In this document: in pieces, positions 35,030 to 46,200 of the stretch
Layout: every line of letters begins with the position of its first letter
Position numbering within the stretch: the stretch's first letter is position 1
Source: Microvelia longipes
Lineage: Eukaryota; Arthropoda; Insecta; Hemiptera; Veliidae
DNA length: 64,000 nucleotides
Reading direction: 5' to 3'
Assembly (NCBI GenBank): GCA_018340805.1
Contig: JACMZG010001913.1
Span: 9,534,354 to 9,598,353, forward strand
Made by a program: the position numbers and the translations under genes
Notes under the pieces: model-generated
Databases searched by the model: none
What the model was told of the DNA's origin: nothing
The model's input: only the letters and a program-made list of their open reading frames with translations

Positions 35030-36190
35030 GAAGCACCCTAACCACTTCAAACCAATATTCCCTGAAAATTCCCCTTAAATTATGAAGAAAAAACATAGTC
35101 TGCCTATCCAGAGTGGAGCCCTTTATGCAATTGCGTGTGCTCAAAATTTTAGAAAATCGCACAAATTTAAGTGTCTTTGTTCCCTGAGAAAAACATGAAT
35201 AGAACATTTTTTAAAGCTGATAAAAATTCCAATAAAACGCAGATAACTACAACTAATAGACCAAGAGCCCAGGAGTGTTATGTTAATAAAAAGTGTAATG
35301 GCTGGAACCGGTCTCAATTTTTCGTAAATACCTTCCTGAACAAGGATCTGCAATTCTGCCGACTCGTATCAGATGGGCGTCCCAGGCAGAACGCACTTTA
35401 CAGGTCAAATTTACCACCAAAGTTAATAAAAAGTGTAATAGCTGGAAACGGGTTTAATTTTTCGTAAATACCTTCCTGAACGAGGATCTGCAATTCTGCC
35501 GGCTCGTATCGGATGGGTGTCCCAGGCAGAACGCACTTTACAGGTCAAATTTACCACCCAAGTTAATAAAAAGTGTAATGGCTGGAACCGGTCTCAATTT
35601 TTCGTAAATACCTTCCTGAACAAGGATCTGCAATTCTGCCGACTCGTATTGGATGGGTGTCCCAGGCAGAACCTTTGACCCCTAAAGTGCGTTCTGCCTG
35701 GGACACCCATCCGATACGTGTCGGCAGAATTGCAGATCCTTGTTCAGGAAGGTATTTACGAAAAATTGAGACCGGTTCCAGCCATTACACTTTTTATTAA
35801 CAAAACACCCCTGGGCTCTTGGTCTATAAAGTTATGGCTCTTTCAAAAACATCAAAAAAAGTGTTAAATTATGCAGATTCAGCGATTTTCTTTGAAAAAA
35901 ATATTGCCTTTTGGTACATTTTCTTAGCCATTTAACAAATGCCATTACTTAAGTTTCTGTTATCCGTATTGATAAAGAAATCAAAGGACACTTTATCAGC
36001 TTTAAAAAATGTCCTCCTCATGTTTTGCATATGACCCACAGGGAACCACTTGTTGCAAGAAAATTGGAAATATTTTGAGCGAACGCATTTATATGAAGAG
36101 CTCCACTGTAGATAGGCAGATTATGCTTTTACTTCATAATTTAAGGTATATTTTTAGAAACCTTTGGTTTGAGTTAGTACAAAATTAGTA
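35030..36190. mobile_element. 1.2-kb foldback element with internal 140-bp tandem repeats
   Basis: The left arm (TTAAATTATGAAG..., GTCTGCCTATCCAGAGTGG...) is mirrored in the right arm (CCACTGTAGATAGGCAGATTATG..., CTTCATAATTTAAGG). The inner arms (CGTTCTGCCTGGGACACCCA) also pair. The left side carries three 140-bp repeats, with TTAATAAAAAGTGTAATGGC at 35283, 35423 and 35563. No transposase frame is visible. It looks like a non-autonomous foldback with an expanded arm. Confidence 0.85.
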
Positions 36191-36461
36191 ACATTTTTAG
36201 GCCTGTCTCTTGAACTAATAAGTATTACCATTTTAAATCCTTGCACGGTATTTCATTCCTCGCAAAGATTTGGATGCAAATTCATAGTTGCTTAAACTGG
36301 CTGTGTTGCTTATGTAGAACCTGTTGCTCTCTATTGCGTAATTTACTATTTAGCTAAAGTGATGTAAAACAATATATTGAAATGTTCATGTGATCGTGTC
36401 AATGTGTGTTAAATGTGTGTGATTTGAAAAATAAATTAATGTATACAAATTATAATTAAAC
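36191..36461 (+). other. Intergenic, nothing recognised
   Basis: No supported feature. Confidence 0.4.
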
Positions 36462-36548
36462 CATAGACATATTATTATTGAGAGCCCTAAAAAGATGTTT
36501 CAAACCTCTCAAAGATAAAGTATGCCCCCTCTAGTAAAATATGTCTAT
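36462..36548. mobile_element. Short MITE, CATAGACATATT ends
   Basis: An 87-bp unit with inverted ends and the GCCCCCTCTAGTA motif shared with 25289-25606. Confidence 0.6.
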
Positions 36549-36576
36549 GTAATTAACCTATAAGCACTTTTAACTT

Positions 36577-37601
36577 TTCCTCATTTATACCGTAGCTATA
36601 TAAGAAAAGTATTGTGTTTGCAAAAAAAATCCAAGACTGGATCAGGTCTTTTTAAGACCTCTTGAGTAGTTTTCTCAAAGTTGTCTGTCTGTGTGTGTGT
36701 GTGTCTGTTATCATTGTAGCTCCCATTGTATTTATAGTAGAGAGTTAAAACTTTGTACTAACAGTCTATTGGTAAGGTGTGCTATTCTGAAAATAATTTT
36801 TTTTTATGACGTCATGATTTTATATGTTTTGACACATAAAATCATAAAACTCGGATAAATGTTGGTGATCATCTTAGAATAATACTATATATATATATAT
36901 AGAAGGAGCACAGGACCGTAAACACAATGTAATTCCACTAATAACACGAAAGCCGGTTGACTGGTGCAACTAAGTAATGCTGCCAACCTGACAACAAAAC
37001 ATTATTTTTAATATGTGTAATATGCGGAGAGACTGTTCTATTCTATTCACAATGAACTCCATTCACGCTCATTCTTAAGATAAAATTGGTATTACATTGG
37101 TTGAAACACTATCAATATTATTTGTAGTACGTCCAGAGACTTTGGGTCTGTACTGTCCCGTCGATAAATCATTGTTACGTGGACAGATCGTTATCAGTTC
37201 AATTGTTATTAAATTACTTGTGTACATCTTTTAAAAATAGTAAACAAATCTCAAAATAATCCAGTTGAGTGAAAATTCGGTGCACGTAAAGTGCATACCT
37301 TTACGTAATAAACAAATACACTGATTTTCGTTTCATTAAGACAATTACATCTATGATTTTAGTTCGATCATAAAAGTTTAGCAGCATTGAGCTTGGTCAT
37401 TGCTGTATGGGTGATCGCTGGGAATGAAACGAATGTATTTACTATCTGAGGACGAGCGAAGCGAGTCCGGGGATTTGTTGCAGTATAAATATAACGACTT
37501 GTATATTCTGCGGGCAAGAGAAGCGAGTCCGAAGTAGGAAGGAGGAGCGTAGCGTATCCGATGTGATGAGGAAAAGTTCCGAGGTACCCCGTACCCGGTT
37601 T
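36577..37601 (+). repeat. R1 repeat, complete copy with an inserted segment
   Basis: The R1 5' part (36577-36890) and 3' part (about 37230-37601) are separated by a block including the 150-bp duplicated segment (37018-37172). The R1 end motif GAGCGAAGCGAGTCCG...GGTACCCCGTACCC is well preserved. Confidence 0.8.
37018..37172 (+). repeat. Duplicated 150-bp segment, copy 2
   Basis: Nearly identical to 34588-34737, here inside an R1 repeat. Confidence 0.85.
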
Positions 37602-38127
37602 TTGAAGAGTTATTTAAGTCTATTTATTCCGTCTTATTAGTCATATAATTAATTATATCTTTTTAATTTCCAACGAATTTATTTAGTTTTTAATATTTTT
37701 TTATCGAAATTTAATGCCAAATTGTCATTTATGATCTGAAATTTGTTTATATTTACTGATTTGTATTTTTTAAATGTTATTTGTAATTAAATGTGTTATT
37801 TGAATTTTTTATTTAATTTATAATGTTAACATTTATTGTACGATATTATTTAGGACAGGTTGTGAAAAATTATTTGTTACTATGATCAGAAAAATTATAA
37901 ATAATAAAAGTCGTTTTACTTTTGACCCTGTGTGTCTTTTAATTTAACATTATATACTGTAAAATAAAATCCTATATTTATTAAACGAATTTTTAATTAG
38001 ATGCAAGAAAAGGTAGCAGCGAAGCCTGGTAGGCCATTTCAGGGGCCTAGGATACAACAAGGCGGCAAGTATTCCTGAAAGATCATTCTAGGGCCCTAGG
38101 ACACGACAAGGCGGCAGCAGAGCACTT
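37602..38127 (+). other. Intergenic, with a short GGGCCTAGGA direct repeat
   Basis: Two copies of GGGSCCTAGGAYACRACAAGGCGGCA lie at about 38052 and 38090. Nothing else was recognised. Confidence 0.45.
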
Positions 38128-38270
38128 TTTCTTTTTTTAAATAACTTTATTGAATAAATTACAAACATACATGTATACATTAAAAAAATACGGTTACCTC
38201 TCTGCCAAAAGGCTTACGCCTTGTGAAGCAGAGAGGGAACCCTTTGCTGTATTACAATGTAACATTCTAA
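38128..38270 (-). mobile_element. LINE 3'-end fragment
   Basis: In minus-strand sense: CTCTCTGCTTCACAAGGCGTAAGCC with a hairpin, then TTTGTAATTTATTCAATAAAG and a poly(A)-like end. This is the typical 3' terminus of a LINE with a poly(A) signal. Confidence 0.6.
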
Positions 38271-38295
38271 TATAAATTGACTAGTGGTTCTTTTT

Positions 38296-38299
<4 letters not shown>

Positions 38300-38368
<69 letters not shown>
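38300..38368. repeat. (TA)n microsatellite
   Basis: About 68 bases of TA. Confidence 0.95.
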
Positions 38369-38371
<3 letters not shown>

Positions 38372-38373
<2 letters not shown>

Positions 38374-39250
38374 CTTATAAATAGCTACCAATTCCAACAA
38401 CCTTACCTCAACCAAAGTATATACCAAAATAAATTACTTCCAATCCATCAAACTTCATTAGAACACATCCACCAAACAATTTCTATAAACATACCAAAAC
38501 TTTCTTATGCTTACAACAACTTAAGTTTTCAAGACCAACTATACAACCTACATCCACAAACCACTTACGTGATTTTCACTGACGGATCAAAACAACAAGA
38601 TAAAACTGGTTACTCATATTATGATTGTTCAACTGAAAATTGGTCAGTTTTTCATGCCCGCAGTACACTAAATATTCACATTAGAAAGCTTAGCAAACTT
38701 GCAAACACTCACATACATAAAATCATTACAAAATAATCAAATACAAAAATATAATAAATACACTTAAATTCGTTAATAAAATTAACTATTCCCCTTAACC
38801 TAAAAAAAAAATCTAGAAAACAAACCCTAACAACTCAACTCGAAACGTAAAAAAAAATATATTAATATAACCTCTACACCCAGGACCCGCGTGTCCGATC
38901 ATTCTAATTGAGGTTTTCTGTGGTTTCCCTCAATTTTACAGGCAAATGCCAGGTTGATTCATCAAAAGTCAGTCCACAGCAAACCCTTTACAATACAAAC
39001 CCATTCAAAACACCATCAAAAATATCATTTTTTGCCAATCCAGCAAAAAAATTAAAATACCCAAACCAAAAAAATTGGAAATTATCCTTAACCCAAACAA
39101 ACCCCCTCACACCCCAAAAAATAACCAAATTTCATACCAAAATAAATAAATAAAATAAAAATAAAGAGGCACAAATCACCCCAAATCAATAAATGAAATA
39201 TGGCTCCGGTATACTTTTGCCAATAAAGAACTTGCTTAAAGAAAAAAAAA
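38372..39250 (+). mobile_element. LINE fragment with RNase H-like start and A/C-rich 3'UTR
   Basis: A frame at about 38375-38735 contains TTYVIFTDGSKQQDKTGYSYY, the first strand of the RNase H domain that follows RT in I-clade-type LINEs, with the first catalytic aspartate present. The rest of RNase H is lost. The A- and C-rich 3'UTR (38990-39245), ending TATACTTTTGCCAATAAAGAAC, is repeated at 58545-58810, so this is one LINE family. The upstream part is cut at the TA tract. Confidence 0.65.
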
Positions 39251-39944
39251 TATTTTGTACTCATAATAACTATGAGTGATCAATTTTAAGATTTTGTTGT
39301 TTACCATATTCGTTCAAATTATTAAATTATTACGCGAAAATTGAGCGTATAGTGGTTGTTAAATTTCAATTTTGATATCTATTATTCGCAGGAACAAGCC
39401 CGGACAGTAAACAATTTGAAGTAAGATTCTGTCATTTTGCCACGAGGCAGAAGACACGTGTTGAACCCTCCTTGACCCTATTTATTCCCGAGTATTTCTT
39501 ATTTTCCATAAGATCTCAATTTACATTTTTAGCGTTAAGAGAGAAAAATGTCGGTCGTTGTCGGTTTATTTTTTCTATCCTATTATCTCGATGTGTTTTT
39601 TTTTTCACTTGACGAAAACATTCATAGCGAGGACGGAAATTATTTTTAGGGACGCCCTCGGTATTTTCGCGCTCTTTTTCCTTCCCTTCTCAGATTATTT
39701 TATATTAATAAAACATTGTGTTTATTATGTTATCTTAAGGCTCTACAAGTGATATCAGAGCCTAATTCAAAAGCCGTTTACAAATCTAAACAAATTAACT
39801 ATTATTTTCTTCTCTCGTTCTAATTATTTACTATTAATGTACCAAAAAAATGTGCTAAAGAGTACTAAGTTAAGAATAGTTATTCGTGTCACTAGGCAGC
39901 AAAATTAAATTTCGCAACTTAGTTTTGTTGCTTGAGTTTTTGAC
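39251..39944 (+). other. Intergenic, nothing recognised
   Basis: No supported feature. Confidence 0.4.
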
Positions 39945-40315
39945 TTTTCTTCGTTTATACCAAGGGTATATAGGAAAAGTATTGCGTTAACGCTCAAATT
40001 TTGAAACTGAAAATTCACATTCATATCCTCCTGTAAGTTTTTTTTCAATACGACAACTATATCCACTCTTTTTGTTGATTCATAAAAGTTAAACAGCATC
40101 GACTGAGGTCAGTGCCTGAATGGGTAACCGCTGGGATTAAATCTAATTTATTAGCTATCTGAGGACGAGCGAAGTAAGCCCGAAGACCTGCTGCAGTATG
40201 CATTTGGTTTTTTTATTTTCTGAGGACGAGCGAAGCGAATCCGATGTAAGGAGGATGAACCTAGCAAACCTGATGTGGTGTGGAAAAGTTCCGTAGTAGT
40301 TCGGGTACCCGCCTT
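39945..40315 (+). repeat. R1 repeat, internally deleted copy
   Basis: 5' motif CGTTTATACCAAGGGTATATAGG, then the 3' half with GAGGACGAGCGAAG and GATGTGGTGTGGAAAAGTTCCG. Confidence 0.75.
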
Positions 40316-40629
40316 TTTTAAATGTCTTTCTGGCCAAAAGGCGTGTATTGACTAAACAAATTTACTGCAGAGGCAAACCCGAGTATGAAAAAGTACAATT
40401 TTACTGAAGAGGCAAATCCGACTCGAAATTATTAGCTCCCGAGACTTAGCTCCGAATTGTGTTAAATTTTAACCATGTTTAACATATACCACAAAATCTA
40501 ACAACTAATGACTTACCGAAGAAGTTCACCATATAGATTTGGTTATCGATGCAAAGCTGAGAGAGCCGATATAAACCAAGAGTTAAATTCATCCCTCTGA
40601 ATTATTAATTATATTTTACAAAAACAATC

Positions 40630-40735
40630 AGGTACTTCGTACCTGATTGTTTGTGATCGGATTCGCTACGCTCATTCATACTACCTCAAAATCTCTTCGC
40701 TCGTCCTCATAATATACAAATCTATAAATTTACAC
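40630..40735 (-). repeat. R1 repeat, 3'-end fragment
   Basis: GATCGGATTCGCTACGCTCATTC and CTTCGCTCGTCCTCA are the reverse complement of the R1 end. Confidence 0.7.
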
Positions 40736-41236
40736 TGCAAAATATCTGAAGCCGACCGAAGCAAGATCTTCATCTTCTTCATTAGCATAAATAAGCATAA
40801 ATCCTGATGCTTTAGACATAGCTCCAATTAAACAGTGAGTGGCATCTAATGGTAGTAGCCATTTTCTGGTTCACTCCAATATTTCGCCAAAGGTGCTAAA
40901 ACTAAAATAGCAACTACATCTAAGGGGTCATCTAGAAAAGCTATACCGGAACTTATTGAAAAAACTGGGATTCTTCTAAAAACTTAGAGCTGAAAACTAA
41001 ACTAGAAAGTCTTAAAGAAACTTCTATTTTGAACGCAGCTAGGGCTGGTATTCCTTGCATTATTTTATAATTTAAATTTATAATAAGAGATGGAAGTGGA
41101 AGACCTAAAGTTTCTTGGTGGAAAATTAAATGTAAAAGGGCGTTGCTAAGGGATAAACAGAAAGCTTGGTGGCGCTTTAATAAAAACCCTAAACGTTGAA
41201 GCATGGACACACCTGTCCTTAAAAAATTTGGCTCGT

Positions 41237-41651
41237 TGGTCCGAATGCTGGGCGATTTTCCATTTGAATGCGTGTTTATGTGCTGAACAATCTATTTCTT
41301 GCATAAGGTTCTGGTTTATGCTTTATAATTTGAGCAGTCACTCAATTATCAAGCACTGCTCGTTTCTCATATTAGTTCGTATTTTTCAAATGAAATGCAC
41401 ATAATTATCTTGTTGGTTACACAAAAATATGCCTCTATAATTGACAGAGCACGCCATTATTCGCACTAGTTTAAAGCTCAGTCAGACTTAACTTTAAAGA
41501 TTTTCGCGTATTTCTTATGAAAATTCAGATAAAATGAGTTACAAATAGTGCTTGATAATTAAGTAAAGCATAAACCGGAACCTTAAGCAAAAAATATTTG
41601 TTAAGCACGGAAATACGTATTAAAAAGTAAATTTGCCCAGCATGCGGACCA
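41237..41651. mobile_element. Foldback element with TGGTCCGAATGCTGGGC ends
   Basis: TGGTCCGAATGCTGGGC is mirrored by GCCCAGCATGCGGACCA, and AACCTTATG... and GCATAAACC-type motifs pair further in (arms about 120 bp). Inserted in a dead LINE. Confidence 0.75.
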
Positions 41652-41699
41652 CTGGGTCAGAATTATTTTGTAGTTATTAACTTATATAATATAAATAAA

Positions 41700-42135
41700 A
41701 CGATAAAAAATTATCGTCCTGACCAGGATTCGAAACCAGGTACCCTGGCTTTTAGTAATTTGAGTGCTGTCATCTCCGGACATTTTCATTCAACTCAAAG
41801 CCCCAAAAAAAACATCGAAAACGACTCACCATGTGAAACCCACTGTTGTTTACCCGCTGTATTTTAAATTTTTTCGTTAATTGACCAAAGTTTTTTAAAC
41901 TTTTTGGTCACTAGAGTGACCAAAAAGAACTTAGAAGTTGTTGTCCAGACCGTTTTTATTTGACTAAGCACCCCCGAAAAAACATTGAAAACGACACCTT
42001 ACTTTAAATTTATTTTTCATGACCGTAATTTTGGTTTCCGGTAATTTACCACGTTTTTTGGTTACTTAGAGCTTTGGTTACGATACAACCAGACTTCGGA
42101 CTGGTTTTATTCGATTGAGCGCCCTAATAAACATA
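41700..42135 (+). repeat. SINE-like B box and diverged repeats
   Basis: A minus-strand GGTTTCGAATCCTGG (41720-41734) is a B-box-like motif. Two diverged copies of a block containing AAAAAACATCGAAAACGAC follow (about 41765 and 41955); related sequence is in the ETHR intron at 9320-9500. Confidence 0.5.
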
Positions 42136-43162
42136 ACATAACATTTTTACTAAAACTAGTGCTATACAACGTCTTAACACAAAATTTTTCCAATATTAAT
42201 GAAGCTGAAAAGAGTGTTCGAATCTGGCATCAACGATTTTGGCAGCTATGGGAATTAGAAACAGCTCTTTCGACGTTGAAGAATTCAATCTCTGGTCCAG
42301 GTAAAATACATATCTTGCTAAAAAAATTACCCTAACCATGTCACAAACATCTACTAAATCATTTGAACGCATAATGAGAAAACAATGAGTGTCCTGAAAT
42401 CTGGAGAGAAGTTATTTTTATTGCAATATCTAAGCCTGGAAAGAAGGCAAGTCAAGCAGGCTCTTTCTTATTGGCCCATATAGCACTCTTTCTCATAGAC
42501 AATGGTAAACTCAAAACTCATACAAAGAACAAGAAATTTACTGACACCTCGTCAAGTTGATTTCAGGAAAAATCAATCTTCGCTTGTCTACTTTGTTGCT
42601 TTAGCTTTAAGTATCCAGTTTGCTCGGAAACAAGATGCCCGAGCTACTTCTCTACATAGCTACGAATAAAGCTACGTATAAAGAAAGTCGAAAACTGCAT
42701 ATAAAGATCAATGGAAAAGAGTTTAGGTCTGGCACTTCCTATACTTGTTTTCGCCTTCCTATAACTATTCTCCTCGCACTTTATTGATCATTTTAATGAG
42801 TTTGTATGCCCCTGGAGTTTGTTAAGTATGCATATAACGCAATACGTTAATGTATTGTTTTTATCATCTCTCCACGGTAGGGGTACATCAAGGATTGGTT
42901 TATCATTGATATCCTTGTTAATAATAAGAATGTGGAATTTCTTTATATGTACGAGTATTTAGAAATGTAAAGATAAATAGATTAAAGATAAATTTATGCG
43001 AGATGTTTCGTTCATAATATTTACACAGTAGCTGAAGAGGGTCAGTACACAGGACAGGACTTACTAATGCTAAAAATGTCCGCCATGTTTAGTTAAAGAC
43101 ACAATGTAAAAATTTCATGTTTTAAACAACTCGAAAGAGGACAACATATTTTCTATCCTACC

Positions 43163-43168
43163 CACGTG
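43163..43168 (+). promoter_or_regulatory. CACGTG E-box upstream of NOP56
   Basis: A perfect CACGTG lies 110 bp before the NOP56 start codon. Myc/Max binds this E-box, and ribosome-biogenesis genes are classic Myc targets in animals, including flies, often with the box close to the transcription start. Functional use is inferred from position only. Confidence 0.5.
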
Positions 43169-43277
43169 ATGAGAAAGTTTGTTGGTTAATATTAAAAGTT
43201 TGTTTGTTTTATTAATCTAAGTGCTATTCATATTTTATAGTGAATGTTGGTGTTTTGAAGTGTCCGTAACATCGATC

Positions 43278-43280
43278 ATG
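43278..43280 (+). CDS. NOP56: NOP56 exon 1 coding part: start codon only
   Basis: ATG is followed at once by the donor GTACGT. Exon 2 starts in phase 0 with GCCCCTCAGCTC, giving [18 protein letters not shown]. Human NOP56 also has its first intron straight after the ATG (between coding bases 3 and 4), which supports this otherwise minimal exon. The 5'UTR and transcription start cannot be fixed from sequence. Confidence 0.75.
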
Positions 43281-46200
43281 GTACGTATGACGAGTTTTCA
43301 TTATTTGTATTCTATTTATATAGTTAGCCCGTGTTGTGTTGGTCGTTTAGCCGCACGAGGAGTATTCTATTAGGCCTGCTTTTAAAGACGGAACACATTC
43401 AATCAATACTTATATAGTGTTAGACATCGGTTGCAACTAGTTTGCCCCAAATAAAGGGCAAATTTAAGCAATCTATGGGCTTGCACTACCGCTAGTCAAG
43501 ACCGCAGTTCTTTAGCAAATGGTAAAGTGATGTACAAATGAGGGGTCAGCGTAGAGTGTTCCGACTCCCACCCTCCATACAGCCCTAAGCCAATTCTTTC
43601 TTCATTCACACGCGGGGTTTGGCAGGGGGTTTACCTCCAACTGTCCACACAGTATTTTTAACCTATAGTTTAGACAGTACACCAATAAAAAATGAGTTTC
43701 GAGGTTGAACCCTGTGTTTAATACTTACCTCATCTACATGAGGTGTTAAACACCAGGTTGAATCCTTGACACTGATTTCACTCCATGTAGACATGGGTTT
43801 AACTTGGTGTTGAACACTGATCATTTTTTGATTAAATCCCGTTAATGTGTTGTGTTGACGCTTATTAGGGTTGCTCACGGGGTCCAAAGTCAGGTTATTT
43901 TAATAATTATTATTGCTTTCAATTTTATTGGTTATTTAATAAACATATGAATTTTTATTATGAATTTATATTTACCTTTCCCTTATGATATGTTATCAAA
44001 ATATGGATTTAGCAGCATTATGCTGTGTGCTGTCAAAACTTTATTGGTAAAATAAATTAATTCATTAGCTCAAATTTAATTCGCCATTCACTGTAATAAA
44101 CACTGCTAAAGTATTGGTTCTTTGCCTCATCATAAGAGCTGTGTATTTTTTTCTGTTTTCCTTGCTGCATTTGCCTTGTTTAATTAAAACACTAATTGGT
44201 TGGTTAGAGCAGTTATAATTATAAATAACGCTCACAAAACAAGGAACGATTAAATTCATGTTTTTTTTTAAATATTCAAAATACTAAGTAGAATAAGGCG
44301 CGGTCGAATATCCACGGCTTTCTAGAACATTGGATCACCAACAAACTTTTTTTTCTAAATTTTCAGTAATTAGCCGGATTTGTGATAAATGAAGGCTATT
44401 TCCGTAATCTGCTCGCTCTTTTGGTTAATCTCAAAGAGTATTTACATTCACTCAACGATTTATTTTTAATCTAACTTGGTAAATACATAACTACTGTTAG
44501 ACGTCAATGTTATCTACCTGATTTGTGTTATATTTTGACATGTCATATTTGTTGACATTGACGTCTAACAGTAGTTATGTATGTACCAAGTTAGATTAAA
44601 AATAAATCGTTGAGTGAATGTAAATACTCTGAGATTAACCAAAAGAGCGTGCAGATTACAAAAATAGGCTTCATTTATCACAAATCCAGCTAATTACTGA
44701 AAATTTAAAAAAAAAGTTATAAAAAAAGTTTGTTGGTGATCCAATGTTCTAGAAGGCCGCGGATATTCGATCGCGCCTTATACAAAACAGAAACGAATAG
44801 CTACAAATCAAGTTGATGTTAAAGAATGGCCAACCTACACAAACAAATAATATCCCCTAAAAGAATATTCATCTTTATTTAGATTTAAGTTATTATTTAT
44901 ATTTATTTTACTGATAAACACCTTTATTAGTTCTATTTTATTTATACTCTACAGTTTTTACCAAAGTTTAATAAGTAGAACGTTTCATAGTTCTATCTAT
45001 AAAACTTTGGTTTTTACTGTTCAGTTTTGTTTGTATTTTTATAACAATTTTTGGTTTTATTTATTCATAATCGTTCTACTTTACGAAAATGTGATTTACA
45101 CATCACATCACATCTGCCAATACTAATGATGTTTGAGAACAGGCTACTTTTAAATAAAACTAGTAAAAACTTTGGAGATACACTGGGATAACCTCTGAGA
45201 AAAGGTTATATCTTTTGATTACAGTTAAAGAGAACTCCCTGCCAAACTCCCGCGTCTGAACAAAGTATCTGTCACTTTTAGTTCCTCTGAATATCCTCAT
45301 TTCATTGCACATATCCTTCCATCATTCCAATTTTCACGAGCTTTAACAACCTGTTCAAGCGGTTTTTTAAAAAAATTGGTTTTATAAGTGAAATATTGGT
45401 GTCCATACACCTTACTTTCTACTTTTTACCTTTACAACAGGCTCTACAATATTTTTTCTTTTTGGCTGTTACGCATTAACCTAATTTACTTTAATATTTT
45501 ATTTATATAATAGAGGAAATGTTAAAAATGGTGCTCTTTGTTGATCATTGCATTGCAACGAATATAAATCAACAAAGAAGGTTGGAAGAACAAGTGCCGC
45601 TGACTTGTGGTATAGTAGTTGAACTAGATTCCTCTTGATTGAAAGCTGGTCCATCTCACTCATAGGGTAAAAGGTGGGAGTCGGAACACTGTCTCTACGC
45701 TGACCACTCATTATTACATCTATTTAGCAAATAGTACTGATTCATAGCTCTAATTGCTTAGTAACGTTAACTAATCAAAACAAACAGTGCTATCTGGTAG
45801 TTTTTGGCGTATGAATTGGACCAGAGATCTTTGGGCTCAAATTGGGGCACTTCTTTAGTTTACATGACCCCCTAGCAGGGTCTCTAGATACTTAAACAGT
45901 AAGGTTTTGGGTTAATATGAAACTTGTTCTAAAATCGTCCTTATAAATTTCAGGAACGCTATTTTTTAAATAACTACATTGTGTTATTTGTTGTAGGCCC
46001 CTCAGCTCTACGTTCTGTTTGAGCATGCGTCAGGCTATGGCCTGTTTAACGTGACAGAGTTTGAAGACATTGGCATGCTTCTACCGCAAGTCGAAGAGTG
46101 CGTCACTAACCTTAAAAAATTCGGTCAGATGGTCAAATTGACATCATTCTCTCCGTTTAAAACTACTATAGATGCTCTAAACAATATGAACAGCATTTCT

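Larger units (their letters stand above)
40930..42930 (+). pseudogene. Decayed LINE ORF2, interrupted
   Basis: A first remnant (about 40950-41215) reads GRPKVSWWKIKCKRALLRDK and QKAWWRFNKNP, the endonuclease-RT linker pattern of LINEs. A second (about 42190-42560) reads ETALSTLKNSISGPGKIH and ECPEIWREV, the first RT block; near 42885 there is GVHQGL-like coding. Many stops and frameshifts are present. The pieces are split by a foldback element at 41237-41651 and further repeats. It is long dead. Confidence 0.6.

Noticed and set aside
38284..38374. Transmembrane-like N-terminus of the RNase H frame
   Set aside because: The Tyr-Ile part is TA microsatellite joined by chance to the LINE fragment.
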